DNA from: an uncultured Clostridia bacterium | GTDB taxonomy: Bacteria; Bacillota; Clostridia; Christensenellales; Borkfalkiaceae | NCBI GenBank assembly: GCA_905235785.1 | Contig: CAJOMP010000001.1 | Span: forward strand, 18,977-82,976 | Direction: 5' to 3' | DNA length: 64,000 nt | Shown: positions 10,443 through 20,709 of the stretch, one piece after another | Position numbering within the stretch: the stretch's first letter is position 1 | How the letters are laid out: every line of letters begins with the position of its first letter | The notes under the pieces: generated by a model | Databases searched by the model: none | Seen by the model: only the letters and a program-made list of their open reading frames with translations | What the model was told of the DNA's origin: nothing | Translations under genes and position numbers: made by a program

Positions 10443-12251
10443 ATGTATACAAATTCGGTTTATGACCCGCTTAACAAGTTTTATAAAAGTAAAACAGGGG
10501 CGGTAAAAGAAGGATATAAACTTACATTTAGGCTAACAGGGAATTACGCAAACGTCGATTTTATCTGTCATAAAGACGGTGAAAATCCCTTCTGTTTACC
10601 TATGGAAAACAAGGGCGGTTATTTTGAAATAGCCGTTTCTTTTTCCGTTGGGCTTTATTGGTATCATTTTGATTTACATAACGGTTTATTCGTTGGTTCG
10701 GACGACTGCGTTTACAGTAAAATAACAGCAAATCCTTGTGATTTTCAACTGTCGGTATACTCGAAACATTATTCTGTGCCGAAATGGATAAAAGGCGGAA
10801 TTATCTATCAGATATTTCCCGACAGATTTTATCGCGGAGATGTCAATTCGCATAATATTTTCGATAGAAAAATTCATAGCGATTTAAAAGAAGACCCTTA
10901 TTTTTTGCCAAATGAAGAAGGGGAAGTGTTGAACGACGACTTTTTCGGTGGCACGTTAAAAGGAATAACGGAAAAATTACCGTATCTTAAATCGCTTAAC
11001 GTAAGCATTATCTACTTAAATCCGATTTTTCAAGCGTTTTCCAACCATAGGTACGATACGGGCGACTATATGAAAATCGACCCTATGCTCGGTACTGACA
11101 ATGATTTGCGAGAACTTATTGAAAAAGCAAAACACATCGGTATAAATGTTATTCTCGACGGCGTATTCAATCACGTGGGCGCTGACAGCGTGTATTTTAA
11201 TAAATACGGTCGATATGACGGCGCGGGGGCATATCAGAGTAAGAATTCCGCATATTATGAGTGGTTTGATTTTATAAACTATCCCGACGAGTATAAATCT
11301 TGGTGGGGAATAAAGACGTTGCCCGCAGTTAATAAAGATAATAAAAATTATATCGATTTTATCTGTGGCAAAAACGGCGTTATCGAACATTATCTTAATT
11401 TCGGAGTAAAAGGTTTCAGACTTGACGTTGTGGATGAGTTACCGCAAAATTTCGTCAGAAAAATAAGAGAAAGAACAAAATCGACGGATAAAAACGCAAT
11501 AATCATAGGCGAAGTTTGGGAAGACGCGTCTAATAAAGTTTCATACGGTAAGCGCAGAGAATATTTTTTGGGTAAAGAACTGGATTCGGTAATGAATTAT
11601 CCGCTTAAAAACGCAATTATAGATTTTGTAAAAAACGGTAATGCAAGCGGATTGTCGAAAGTTATCAGAACACAAATTGATCATTACCCGAAAATTGTGC
11701 TTGATTCTCTTATGAATTTACTTTCAACGCACGATACTGCCCGAATTTTGTCCGCTGTAAGCGACATTGACATATTCGGAAAAACAAAAATCGAACTTGC
11801 AAAAATAAAACTAAACGAAGAAGAAAAACGTCATGCTGTTTTGCGGTTAAAAGCCGCAAGTTTATTGCAATATACGTTATTCGGCGTTCCGAGCGTATAT
11901 TACGGGGACGAAATAGGTATGGAAGGACTTTTCGATCCGTTAAACAGAAAATATTTTGCTTGGGACGAAATAGACGCAGAGATTTTATCGTGGTATAAAC
12001 TTTTAGGCGAAATAAGGCGCAATAACTCGGTTTTCAAATCGGGCGCATTTAAAGAAATTTATTTATCGGATGGGTTTTACGCTTTTTCAAGAAAATCTGT
12101 AAATGAAGAACTTTTAATTGTTGTTAACTTGAAAAACAAACGTTTCGATATCGGTTTTAAAGGGAAATTAGTTAATATTATCGACGGCACACAATATACC
12201 GATGGGATTAAAATAGAAAAAAATTTTTTGGGAATTTTTAAAAAAGTCTGA
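10443..12251 (+). CDS. GH13 alpha-glycosidase (neopullulanase/cyclomaltodextrinase-like)
   Basis: GGIIYQIFPDRFYRGD, VILDGVFNHVG, GFRLDVVDELP, IIGEVWED, LLSTHDTARI. Confidence 0.88.
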   Translation: MYTNSVYDPLNKFYKSKTGAVKEGYKLTFRLTGNYANVDFICHKDGENPFCLPMENKGGYFEIAVSFSVGLYWYHFDLHNGLFVGSDDCVYSKITANPCDFQLSVYSKHYSVPKWIKGGIIYQIFPDRFYRGDVNSHNIFDRKIHSDLKEDPYFLPNEEGEVLNDDFFGGTLKGITEKLPYLKSLNVSIIYLNPIFQAFSNHRYDTGDYMKIDPMLGTDNDLRELIEKAKHIGINVILDGVFNHVGADSVYFNKYGRYDGAGAYQSKNSAYYEWFDFINYPDEYKSWWGIKTLPAVNKDNKNYIDFICGKNGVIEHYLNFGVKGFRLDVVDELPQNFVRKIRERTKSTDKNAIIIGEVWEDASNKVSYGKRREYFLGKELDSVMNYPLKNAIIDFVKNGNASGLSKVIRTQIDHYPKIVLDSLMNLLSTHDTARILSAVSDIDIFGKTKIELAKIKLNEEEKRHAVLRLKAASLLQYTLFGVPSVYYGDEIGMEGLFDPLNRKYFAWDEIDAEILSWYKLLGEIRRNNSVFKSGAFKEIYLSDGFYAFSRKSVNEELLIVVNLKNKRFDIGFKGKLVNIIDGTQYTDGIKIEKNFLGIFKKV

Positions 12252-12259
12252 TAAAACCG

Positions 12260-12288
12260 TTGACAAGTTGTTTTCAAAATGTTATTAT
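12260..12288 (+). promoter_or_regulatory. Putative sigma-A promoter of the T-box/trpB2 unit (TTGACA-17-TATTAT)
   Basis: TTGACA 12260-12265, 17-bp spacer, TATTAT 12283-12288. Confidence 0.65.
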
Positions 12289-12309
12289 AAGGTCAAATTA
12301 AAGATTAAA

Positions 12310-12560
12310 CCGTTGACGTAAAGTAGTAAGTAATTTCAGCGTTTTTCAGAGAATTTGCGGTCGGTGCGAGCAAATAAACAAGATTTACCGAATGGGTTAC
12401 GGAGGGCAAGGGCGAAAATCAAAGTAGCCTTTGACGCAAAAAGTCGAGCGTTAAAGCGACAGGGTATGTAAGTACCCGAAAAGAGACAAAAGTTTTATTT
12501 CTTTTGTGAATATGGGTGGCAACACGGATAATTTCGTCCCAAGGAATTATCCGTGTTTTT
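12310..12560 (+). promoter_or_regulatory. T-box riboswitch, predicted tryptophan-specific
   Basis: T-box-like sequence GGGTGGCAACACGG (12514-12527), Rho-independent terminator AACACGGATAATT...AATTATCCGTGTT+T (12521-12560), stem I elements AGAGAATTTGCGGTCGGTGCGAG, candidate specifier GAA-TGG (TGG 12393-12395); gene downstream is trpB-like. Confidence 0.88.
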
Positions 12561-12591
12561 GTTTACAAAAAAAAGAAAAGGAGAAGAAAAA

Positions 12592-13974
12592 ATGTCAAAC
12601 AAAACAATTCCCACAAAACTTTTATTAACCGAAAACGAGTTGCCGAAATGTTGGTACAATATGAACGCGGTTTTGCCGGAAAAACACGATCCCGCATTGA
12701 ACCCGGCGACATTAAGACCTTGTACGGTCGAAGAATTCAAAGGTCCCTTCTGCGACGAATTAGCAGAGCAGGAATTTAACGTAACCGACGAATTTATACC
12801 TATACCGGAAGAAGTACGCGATTTTTATAAAATGATTCGTCCGTCTCCGTTGATAAGAGCGTACTGTCTTGAAAAAGCGCTCGGCACGCCTGCGGAAATA
12901 TACTATAAATTTGAAGGCAACAATACTTCCGGCTCGCACAAATTAAACTCGGCAATCGCACAGGCGTATTATGCCAAAAAACAGGGTTTAACTTCGCTTA
13001 CAACCGAAACGGGCGCGGGACAATGGGGCACGGCGCTTTCAATGGCGTGCGCATTTTTCGGTCTTGATCTCACGGTTTATATGGTCAAGGTTAGCGCCGA
13101 ACAAAAGCCTTTCCGTAAAACGGTTATGGAGACGTACGGCGCAAAGGTTATTCCAAGCCCGTCAACCACAACCGAAATCGGCAAGAAAATACTTGCGGAA
13201 GATCCCGATACGAACGGCTCGCTCGGTTGCGCTATTTCGGAAGCGCTCGAACTCGCTATGAAAACGCCCAAGTGTAAATACGTTCTCGGCAGCGCGTTGG
13301 ATCACGTTTTATTGCATCAATCAATTATCGGACTCGAAACTAAAACCGCGCTTGAAAAATACGATATAGAACCCGATATTTTGATAAGTTGTATCGGCGG
13401 TGGTTCTAACTTCGGCGGACTTATCGCTCCGTTTATTAAAGATAAGATAAACGGTAAAGCGAAATACGATATTATTGCCGTAGAACCTGCGTCTTGTCCT
13501 TCGCTTACACGCGGTAAATACGCTTACGATTTCGGCGATACGGGCAAAATGACGCCGCTTCTTAAAATGTATACTCTCGGAAACGGTTTTGTTCCGTCAG
13601 CCAATCACGCAGGCGGTTTGAGATATCACGGTATGAACCCGATAATTTCCAAACTTTATCACGACGGATACATTTCGGTAAATTCTGTAGAACAAACAAG
13701 AGTATTCGAAGCGGCGGTTCAGTTCGCAAAAACCGAAGGTATTTTACCTGCGCCCGAGTCATCGCACACCATCAGAGCGGTTATCGATCAAGCGCTTAAA
13801 TGTAAAGAAACGGGCGAGAAAAAGAAGATTGTATTCTGTTTGTCCGGTACGGGATATTTCGATTTGAAGGCTTATGAACAATACAATAATAAGACTATGA
13901 ACGACTATATACCGACAGACGAAGATTTAGCAAAAGGATTTGCGACTATCCCCGATATTCCGCAGAATAAATAA
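12592..13974 (+). CDS. trpB: TrpB-like PLP-dependent enzyme (TrpB2 type tryptophan synthase beta)
   Basis: EGNNTSGSHKLNSAIAQAYYAKKQG (PLP lysine), TETGAGQWGTALSMACAFFG, CIGGGSNFGGL; long N-terminal region typical of TrpB2. Start moved to ATG 12592 after an AAAGGAGAAG RBS. Confidence 0.92.
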   Translation: MSNKTIPTKLLLTENELPKCWYNMNAVLPEKHDPALNPATLRPCTVEEFKGPFCDELAEQEFNVTDEFIPIPEEVRDFYKMIRPSPLIRAYCLEKALGTPAEIYYKFEGNNTSGSHKLNSAIAQAYYAKKQGLTSLTTETGAGQWGTALSMACAFFGLDLTVYMVKVSAEQKPFRKTVMETYGAKVIPSPSTTTEIGKKILAEDPDTNGSLGCAISEALELAMKTPKCKYVLGSALDHVLLHQSIIGLETKTALEKYDIEPDILISCIGGGSNFGGLIAPFIKDKINGKAKYDIIAVEPASCPSLTRGKYAYDFGDTGKMTPLLKMYTLGNGFVPSANHAGGLRYHGMNPIISKLYHDGYISVNSVEQTRVFEAAVQFAKTEGILPAPESSHTIRAVIDQALKCKETGEKKKIVFCLSGTGYFDLKAYEQYNNKTMNDYIPTDEDLAKGFATIPDIPQNK

Positions 13975-14048
13975 ATTTCTCGTGTTATTGCTTGCATTAT
14001 CCTTTAAAATAAATTATAATATATATTGTAATTTAGGAGGAAATTTAT

Positions 14049-14282
14049 ATGGCAATTGCAGATCAAGTTAAAGATTTAATATCCAAACAATTAAATAAAC
14101 CCGTGGCGGATATTACGGAAGACAAAGAAGTAGTTAAAGATTTGGGCGCCGATTCACTCGACGTCGTTGAAATGCTTATGAATCTCGAAGAAGAGTGCGG
14201 CATAACTATTTCGGAAGAAGATGCCGTTAATATCAAAACGGTAGGCGATATCATTTCTTTGATCGAAAAAGAAAGTAAATAA
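14049..14282 (+). CDS. acpP: Acyl carrier protein
   Basis: DLGADSLDVVEMLMNLEEECGITISEEDA phosphopantetheine motif; AGGAGG RBS. Confidence 0.96.
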   Translation: MAIADQVKDLISKQLNKPVADITEDKEVVKDLGADSLDVVEMLMNLEEECGITISEEDAVNIKTVGDIISLIEKESK

Positions 14283-14290
14283 TTGATAAA

Positions 14291-14335
14291 AAAATGCCGT
14301 CCGTCGTGAATTCACGACGGACGGCATTTTTTTTT
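14291..14335. terminator. Bidirectional Rho-independent terminator (perfect 40-bp palindrome)
   Basis: AAAATGCCGTCCGTCGTGAA|TTCACGACGGACGGCATTTT then T-run, between convergent acpP and the P-type ATPase. Confidence 0.9.
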
Positions 14336-14342
14336 AGTTGTT

Positions 14343-16769
14343 TTATTTAACTTTTTTTATTTTAAATATTTTGTCAAAAAGTTTTTGCAATAAAACCGAT
14401 AACGGAAAATCTGCTACTATTATTCCGAAAAGAATTATAAGCGGAACGATATATTCCGAAAGTGGCGACATTTTAACAAAACCGAGCACTTCAAGCCCGC
14501 AAAATACGGTAATCGCAAATATGCCGATCAATATTGCCGCGCTTGCGGAAAACAAAACAGCGCGATATTTATTGAAGGGGCGGCAAATAATGATAAGATT
14601 TACAAGTCCCGAAAAGGTCAATGCGTATACGCTTAAAGTTTGGTAAAGCGCGTCTGAATACGTGCCTGTGCCTATCGTAACTTTAAATAACTCTATTATA
14701 CCGACGGACATTGCCATAAGCAATGCGCTCGGAACCGACTTTTTTATTACGTAATTTATGAATTTACCTTCGACGCGCGACTTGTTAGGTTGCAAAGATA
14801 AAAAGAACGAAGGAATACCTATTATCAGAATTTCCAGCAAATTCATCTGTCTCAATTCAAACGGGTATTTTGCAACAAAGGGTAGAACCAGCGTAATGAG
14901 CGCGATTAACATAGTAAAAAACGTTTTCATAAGATAAAGAGACGCTGAACTCTGAATATTATTTATAACACGCCTTCCTTCAAACACCACGTTCGGCATT
15001 GAATCGAAATTGTTGTCAAGAAGAACAATATGCGCTATATTTCTCGCGGCGTCGCTACCCGACGCGACTGTTACGGCGCAATCCGCTTCTTTAAGCGCCA
15101 GAATATCGTTTACTCCGTCGCCCGTCATCGCGGTCGTATGACCCGACGCTTTCATGCTTTTCACTAAAATCGCCTTTTGTTCGGGGGTAACTCTGCCGAA
15201 TACCGTATATTCGTTCGCGGCTGTTTTGACGTCTTCTTCCGTAAGCCCTTCAAGGCTGATAAATTTATCGGCGTTTTCTATGCCAACGCGTTTTGAAACT
15301 TCTGCGACGGTTACGGGATTATCGCCCGAAATAACTTTTACTTTAACACCGTTATCTTTAAACCATTTGATTGTCGCAACTGCGTCTTTACGTATATTAT
15401 CCGCTAAAAGAACAAGCGAATAGGGAATAAAATCACTCGGTAACTTGTCGCCGTATATATTGCCGTTGCTATGCGCCAGCAATAAAACGCGCAATCCCGA
15501 CGCCGCATATTCGTTGATTTGTGTTTCAATTTCGGAATATTTGTCTTTTGAAAGCACAAATTCGGGCGCACCGAGAGCGAACACACCCTTTTCTTTGAAT
15601 TCGACTGCCGAAAACTTTCGTTCGGAATTAAACGGAATGCTTGAAACGGCAATTAAAGCGACGTTATCTCCGAAATATTCTTTCAATGCGGCGGACGTTT
15701 GATTGCCGTCGTTCAGCGTGCCGACAACAGACGCAATTACCGAAGAAACTTCTTTCGTTGTTACGTTATTAAAGGGAACAACTGACTGCACCGTCATATT
15801 ACCGTCGGTTATCGTTCCCGTTTTATCAAAACAAATCGTATCGACGCGCGCGAGCATTTCAAGCGAATATAAGTCCTGAACAAGAGTGTTGTGCGCCGAA
15901 AGTTTTATTATTCCTACGGCAAGGGCAAGGCTCGTAAGTAGAAACATACCGCTCGGTATCATGCCGATAACTAACGTTGATGTTCGTAAAATCGCTTGTT
16001 GTAATTCAACGTCTCCGATAACTGCGGATTTTATCATATACGCAGCCGCGATAGGAATAATGATAAATCCGAGAATTCGGATTATAATCCTTAAAGATTC
16101 CATCAATTCGGAGTGCGGTTTTTTATATTTTTTCGCTTCGGCCGACAATTTGTTTACGTAATTATCTTTTCCAACCTTTTCCGCAATAACTTTACAGTTG
16201 CCGCCGACAATAAAACTGCCCGAAAGCAGAACGTCGCCAACTGTCTTTTTTACGTGTACGGATTCGCCCGTTAAGACCGATTCGTCCGCTTCTACCGTGC
16301 CTTCCAAAATTTTACAATCCGTCGGAACTTGATTTCCGAGCGATAAAACGACTACGTCGTCTAAAACTATTTCGTCGGGGGATATTTCAATTTTCTCTCC
16401 GTCTCTTATAACGACTGTTTTCTTGTTAGATAAAAGCGATAGTCTGTCAATGCATTTTTTAGCGCGTATTTCTTGTGTGATTCCGATTATAATATTCATC
16501 AGATACACAAGTACGAATACGAAATCAAAAAGTTTCGCGCCGGCAAATAAAAGCGAAATAAATACGATAAGTCCCAGCAAATTAAAAAAGGTGCAAAGGT
16601 TGCTTACAAAAATGCTGACGTAAGATTTAGAGTATTTTTCCGGATTAGCGTTTGTCAGTCCTGCGGCTTTTCTGGTTTCTGCCTGAACGGAAGATAGCCC
16701 CGACTGCGCGGTCGGGGTATATCTTTCAACGGTATCCGAAATAAAATTCTGCCTTGTTTTTTTTATCAT
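14343..16769 (-). CDS. Cation-transporting P-type ATPase (HAD-IC)
   Basis: VLTGESVHVKKTVGD, CFDKTGTITDGNM, MTGDGVNDILALKEADCAV. Confidence 0.93.
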   Translation of the reverse strand: MIKKTRQNFISDTVERYTPTAQSGLSSVQAETRKAAGLTNANPEKYSKSYVSIFVSNLCTFFNLLGLIVFISLLFAGAKLFDFVFVLVYLMNIIIGITQEIRAKKCIDRLSLLSNKKTVVIRDGEKIEISPDEIVLDDVVVLSLGNQVPTDCKILEGTVEADESVLTGESVHVKKTVGDVLLSGSFIVGGNCKVIAEKVGKDNYVNKLSAEAKKYKKPHSELMESLRIIIRILGFIIIPIAAAYMIKSAVIGDVELQQAILRTSTLVIGMIPSGMFLLTSLALAVGIIKLSAHNTLVQDLYSLEMLARVDTICFDKTGTITDGNMTVQSVVPFNNVTTKEVSSVIASVVGTLNDGNQTSAALKEYFGDNVALIAVSSIPFNSERKFSAVEFKEKGVFALGAPEFVLSKDKYSEIETQINEYAASGLRVLLLAHSNGNIYGDKLPSDFIPYSLVLLADNIRKDAVATIKWFKDNGVKVKVISGDNPVTVAEVSKRVGIENADKFISLEGLTEEDVKTAANEYTVFGRVTPEQKAILVKSMKASGHTTAMTGDGVNDILALKEADCAVTVASGSDAARNIAHIVLLDNNFDSMPNVVFEGRRVINNIQSSASLYLMKTFFTMLIALITLVLPFVAKYPFELRQMNLLEILIIGIPSFFLSLQPNKSRVEGKFINYVIKKSVPSALLMAMSVGIIELFKVTIGTGTYSDALYQTLSVYALTFSGLVNLIIICRPFNKYRAVLFSASAAILIGIFAITVFCGLEVLGFVKMSPLSEYIVPLIILFGIIVADFPLSVLLQKLFDKIFKIKKVK

Positions 16770-16787
16770 GGAAAACTTCTTCCGTTA

Positions 16788-19214
16788 TTATAATATTATA
16801 TTTACAAGACGTTTAGGCACGATTATCAGTTTTTTAATGGGTTTATCGCCGATTTCCGCCGAGAGTTTATCGTTAGCGAGAATAAGCGCTTTTAAATCAT
16901 TTTCCGATATTTCCGACGGAATAACCATTTTTGTGCGCATTTTACTGTTAATTTGAACGGCTATTTCAACTTCGTCAAGAATTAGCATCTTTTCGTCGCA
17001 TACGGGATATGTAGAGCGGAAAATAGATTCTTTTTTGCCGAGCATTTCCCAAATCTCTTCCGAAAAATGCGGAGCGCAAGGCGCAAGCAATTTTATAAAT
17101 TTAGTAAAGCAATCATAGAACAATTCGTAATTTTTGTTTTCGATAGCGTCGTACTTGGTGAGCGCATTTAAAAGTTCCATAAGCCTTGCGACGGCAGTAT
17201 TGAAAGAAAAATCTTCCATATCTTTATCGACGCATTTTATTGCGTAGTTTGTGGCGTATAAAAGTTCTTTTTCTTCTTTTCCGACAGTATTGTTTTTATT
17301 CGGCGTTGTAGCGATAAGTTTTGAAACCATACGTTCTATACGGTCTAAAAATTTAACTATCGCTTTAATGCCGTCGTCGCTCCACGGACCGCCTTCCGTA
17401 TATGAAAAACCGAACATAAGATACAGTCTTAATGTATCGGCGCCGTATTTTTCGACGTAGGGGTCTGGCGCGATAATATTGCCTTTGGATTTACTCATGC
17501 GAAGTCCGTCCGGTCCTAAAATTACGCCCTGATGCACGAGCGATTTAAATGGTTCGTCAAATTTAAGATAGCCCATATCGCGGAGCGCTTTTGTAATAAA
17601 ACGCGCGTAAAGCAGGTGCATACAAGCGTGTTCCGCGCCGCCAACGTATTTATCGACAGGCAACATTTTATTTATAATTTCGGGATTAAAAGGTTCTTTC
17701 GCGTTTTTAGCGTCGGGATAGCGTAAATAATACCAACTCGAACATACAAACGTGTCGAGAGTGTCGGGATCTCTTCTTGCAGGCGCGCCGCAGATGGGGC
17801 ACGTCGTATTCATAAATCCTTCGTGTTTTTCGAGCGGAGATTTTCCGTCGGGTTTAAATTCTACGTCGTAGGGGAGTTTTACGGGCAAATCGCTATATGG
17901 CACGGGAACTGCGCCGCAATGTTCGCAATGTATTATGGGTATGGGGGCGCCCCAATATCTTTGGCGCGAAACAAGCCAGTCGCGCAAACGGTAATTAGTT
18001 TTGTGTTCCGCTTTGCCTTCTTTTACAAGTTTATTGATGATGGCTTTTCTCGCTTCTTCACTTGTCATGCCGTCAAAGCCGGGGCTGTTTATAACGATGC
18101 CGTCCGAGCAGAAAGGAAGCTCGTCATTACAATTCACCCCTTTGACAACGCGGACGATAGGCAAATCGTATTTTTGAGCAAAAACATAATCTCTTTCGTC
18201 ATGAGAAGGCACGCCCATAACGGCGCCCGTACCGTATGAATACAGGACGTAATCGGCGACAAAAATAGGCACGGACTTGCCCGTTATAGGATTTATCGCA
18301 TTATGTCCTATATAGACGCCCGTTTTTTCGCGCGCCGTAGAAAGACGGTCGATTTCGTTGGTTTTCGAAGTCTCGACTATATACTCTTCGACCGCTTTTT
18401 TCTGTTTTTTAGAAGTAAGTTTTTTAACGAGCGGGTGTTCGGGCGCGAGCACAACGTAAGACACGCCGAACAGGGTATCGGCTCTTGTTGTAAAAACTTT
18501 GAATTTATCGCCGCTTTCCGCGGTGAACTCTATTTCTCCGCCCGTCGATTTACCGATCCAGTTCTTTTGCATAAGTTTGGTTTTTTCAGGCCAATCAAGG
18601 TCGTTTAATCCCTGTAAAAGTTCTTCCGCATAATCGGTGATTTTGAAAAACCATTGCGTTAAATCTTTCTTTACAACCGTAGCGCCGCATCTTTCGCATT
18701 GTCCGTTTACGACTTGTTCGTTGGCGAGAACGGTTTTACAATCGGGACACCAGTTGACAGGCGCTTCTTTTCTGTATGCAAGCCCTTTTTCGTACAATTT
18801 AAGAAAAATCCACTGCGTCCATTTATAATAGTCTTCGTTACAGGTTTTTATTTCGGCGTCCCAATCGAACATAGCGCCCATTTCGCGCAGTGTTTGTTCC
18901 ATGTTAGCGATATTTTGTTCCGTGGAATCTTTGGGATGCACGCCCGTTTTTATAGCGTAATTTTCCGCGGGAAGACCGAACGCGTCAAATCCCATAGGCT
19001 CAAAAACTTCGTATCCTTTCATTTTTTTATAACGGGCGAAACTGTCGGTAGGTCCGTAATTATACCAATGTCCAAGGTGCAATTTAGCGGCGGAAGGGTA
19101 TGAAAACATTTCAAGGCAATAATACTTTTTAGCGGCGTTCTTGTCGTTAAAATGCGCAATGCCTTCTTTTTCCCATATTGCCTGCCATTTTTTCTCAATC
19201 TTTTTCATGTCCAT
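16788..19214 (-). CDS. leuS: Leucine--tRNA ligase
   Basis: [21 protein letters not shown] (HIGH-like), [10 protein letters not shown] (KMSKS); start set at ATG 19214 after an AAGGAG RBS. Confidence 0.96.
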   Translation of the reverse strand: MDMKKIEKKWQAIWEKEGIAHFNDKNAAKKYYCLEMFSYPSAAKLHLGHWYNYGPTDSFARYKKMKGYEVFEPMGFDAFGLPAENYAIKTGVHPKDSTEQNIANMEQTLREMGAMFDWDAEIKTCNEDYYKWTQWIFLKLYEKGLAYRKEAPVNWCPDCKTVLANEQVVNGQCERCGATVVKKDLTQWFFKITDYAEELLQGLNDLDWPEKTKLMQKNWIGKSTGGEIEFTAESGDKFKVFTTRADTLFGVSYVVLAPEHPLVKKLTSKKQKKAVEEYIVETSKTNEIDRLSTAREKTGVYIGHNAINPITGKSVPIFVADYVLYSYGTGAVMGVPSHDERDYVFAQKYDLPIVRVVKGVNCNDELPFCSDGIVINSPGFDGMTSEEARKAIINKLVKEGKAEHKTNYRLRDWLVSRQRYWGAPIPIIHCEHCGAVPVPYSDLPVKLPYDVEFKPDGKSPLEKHEGFMNTTCPICGAPARRDPDTLDTFVCSSWYYLRYPDAKNAKEPFNPEIINKMLPVDKYVGGAEHACMHLLYARFITKALRDMGYLKFDEPFKSLVHQGVILGPDGLRMSKSKGNIIAPDPYVEKYGADTLRLYLMFGFSYTEGGPWSDDGIKAIVKFLDRIERMVSKLIATTPNKNNTVGKEEKELLYATNYAIKCVDKDMEDFSFNTAVARLMELLNALTKYDAIENKNYELFYDCFTKFIKLLAPCAPHFSEEIWEMLGKKESIFRSTYPVCDEKMLILDEVEIAVQINSKMRTKMVIPSEISENDLKALILANDKLSAEIGDKPIKKLIIVPKRLVNIIL

Positions 19215-19426
19215 AAAACAGTTCTCCTTTGAAAAACAAAAAGATAGCAAATTACTAATAAACATTATATATTATAAAAAAAATCAAGTCAAGCGATATG
19301 TAGCGGCAAGACAGCAATTATGCGGCAAAAATTTTAATCTATTTAACTCTTTCGCCGAAATTTACGTTTACAAAACACGCGAAAAATGTTATACTTTAAT
19401 CATAATGAAAAAAGGATAAACGCATA

Positions 19427-20662
19427 ATGTTAAAATTACCTTTCAAGGATATATCGTTTTCCGACGACGTATTTACGGAGTTGTACGGTGAAAAGTCTGA
19501 ATTTCAGAGACAGCGATACCAAAACGCTTTTACAGAGTTTAAAAAACTTTTTAACGTAAACGAAACGTACATTTGCTCTTCGAGCGGCAGGGTAGAACTT
19601 CTCGGTAATCATACAGACCATAACGGCGGAAGAGTGATGTCGTGCGCGATAAGCCTTGATACTTTGGCGTTCTTTTTGCCGAATAGCATGAAAACCATTA
19701 ACGTTTTCAGCGAAGGTTACGGTAAAATTTCGGTCGATTTGGACGACTTGTCCGTTTCGGATAAAGGCACAACGAAAGCCCTGATAAAAGGCGTTGCGCA
19801 AGGACTTATCGATTTGGGCTATAAAGTCGGCGGATTTAACGCGTACGTAACGAGTACAGTGTTAAACGGTGCGGGTATTTCGAGTTCGGCAGCGTTTGAA
19901 GTCCTTATTTGTGAGATTTTTAATTTTCTATTCAATAACGGTGAAATTTCAATCGAGCAAAAGGTGAAAACGGCGCATTTTGCCGAAAATGTGTATTTCG
20001 GTAAGCCTTGCGGACTTCTCGACCAGTCAGCGATAGCGTACGGCGGACTTAAAAAACTCGATTTTGCAAATAAAGATAAAATAAAAGTTGAAAATGTAGA
20101 CGGTAATTTGGACGACTATACTTTAATATTGATAAATACAGGCGGTAGCCACGAAAATCTTACAGACGAATATGCCGCAATTCCTGCGGAAATGAAAACG
20201 GTTGCAAAGGCGTTCGGAAAAGAAAGACTCATTGAAGTTAACGAAAATGAGTTTTACAATGCCGATGTATTAAAAAAACTTTCGGATAGGGCAATTTCAC
20301 GCGCAATACATTTTTTTGAAGAGAATAAAAGAGTTGACCGTGCGGCAACTGCGTTGAATAATCGCGATCACGCGGACTTTTTGTCGTGCGTAAAAGAGTC
20401 GGGTATAAGTTCCTTATGTAAATTGCAGAACTGTTATGTTGCGGGTTCAACCGATCAATCCGTACCGAAAGCATTGTTCCTATCGGAAAAATATTTAAAT
20501 GGCGGGGTAAATAGAGTTCACGGCGGTGGCTTTGCCGGAACGATATTGAATATTGTAAAAAACGATAATGCAGATTTTTTTGTTGAAAACGCAAGCAGGC
20601 TTTTCGGTAAAAATAACATTATCAGACTTAAAGTAAGAAAAAAAGGTACAATCGTTATATAA
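19427..20662 (+). CDS. galK: Galactokinase (GHMP kinase)
   Basis: GRVELLGNHTDHNGGRVMSCAI, LNGAGISSSAAFEVLI, RVHGGGFAGTIL. Confidence 0.92.
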   Translation: MLKLPFKDISFSDDVFTELYGEKSEFQRQRYQNAFTEFKKLFNVNETYICSSSGRVELLGNHTDHNGGRVMSCAISLDTLAFFLPNSMKTINVFSEGYGKISVDLDDLSVSDKGTTKALIKGVAQGLIDLGYKVGGFNAYVTSTVLNGAGISSSAAFEVLICEIFNFLFNNGEISIEQKVKTAHFAENVYFGKPCGLLDQSAIAYGGLKKLDFANKDKIKVENVDGNLDDYTLILINTGGSHENLTDEYAAIPAEMKTVAKAFGKERLIEVNENEFYNADVLKKLSDRAISRAIHFFEENKRVDRAATALNNRDHADFLSCVKESGISSLCKLQNCYVAGSTDQSVPKALFLSEKYLNGGVNRVHGGGFAGTILNIVKNDNADFFVENASRLFGKNNIIRLKVRKKGTIVI

Positions 20663-20684
20663 TTACTAATAATTTTAAGTGTAA

Positions 20685-20699
20685 TTATGTTACACATAA
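20685..20699. repeat. Palindromic motif TTATGT-TAC-ACATAA (copy 1 of 4)
   Basis: Exact match to TTATGTNNNACATAA, 11 bp upstream of purB ATG. Confidence 0.6.
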
Positions 20700-20709
20700 A
20701 GGTGGTTAA

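Noticed and set aside
19215-19426. Leu T-box upstream of leuS
   Set aside because: No T-box sequence or terminator/antiterminator found in the leuS-galK divergent region
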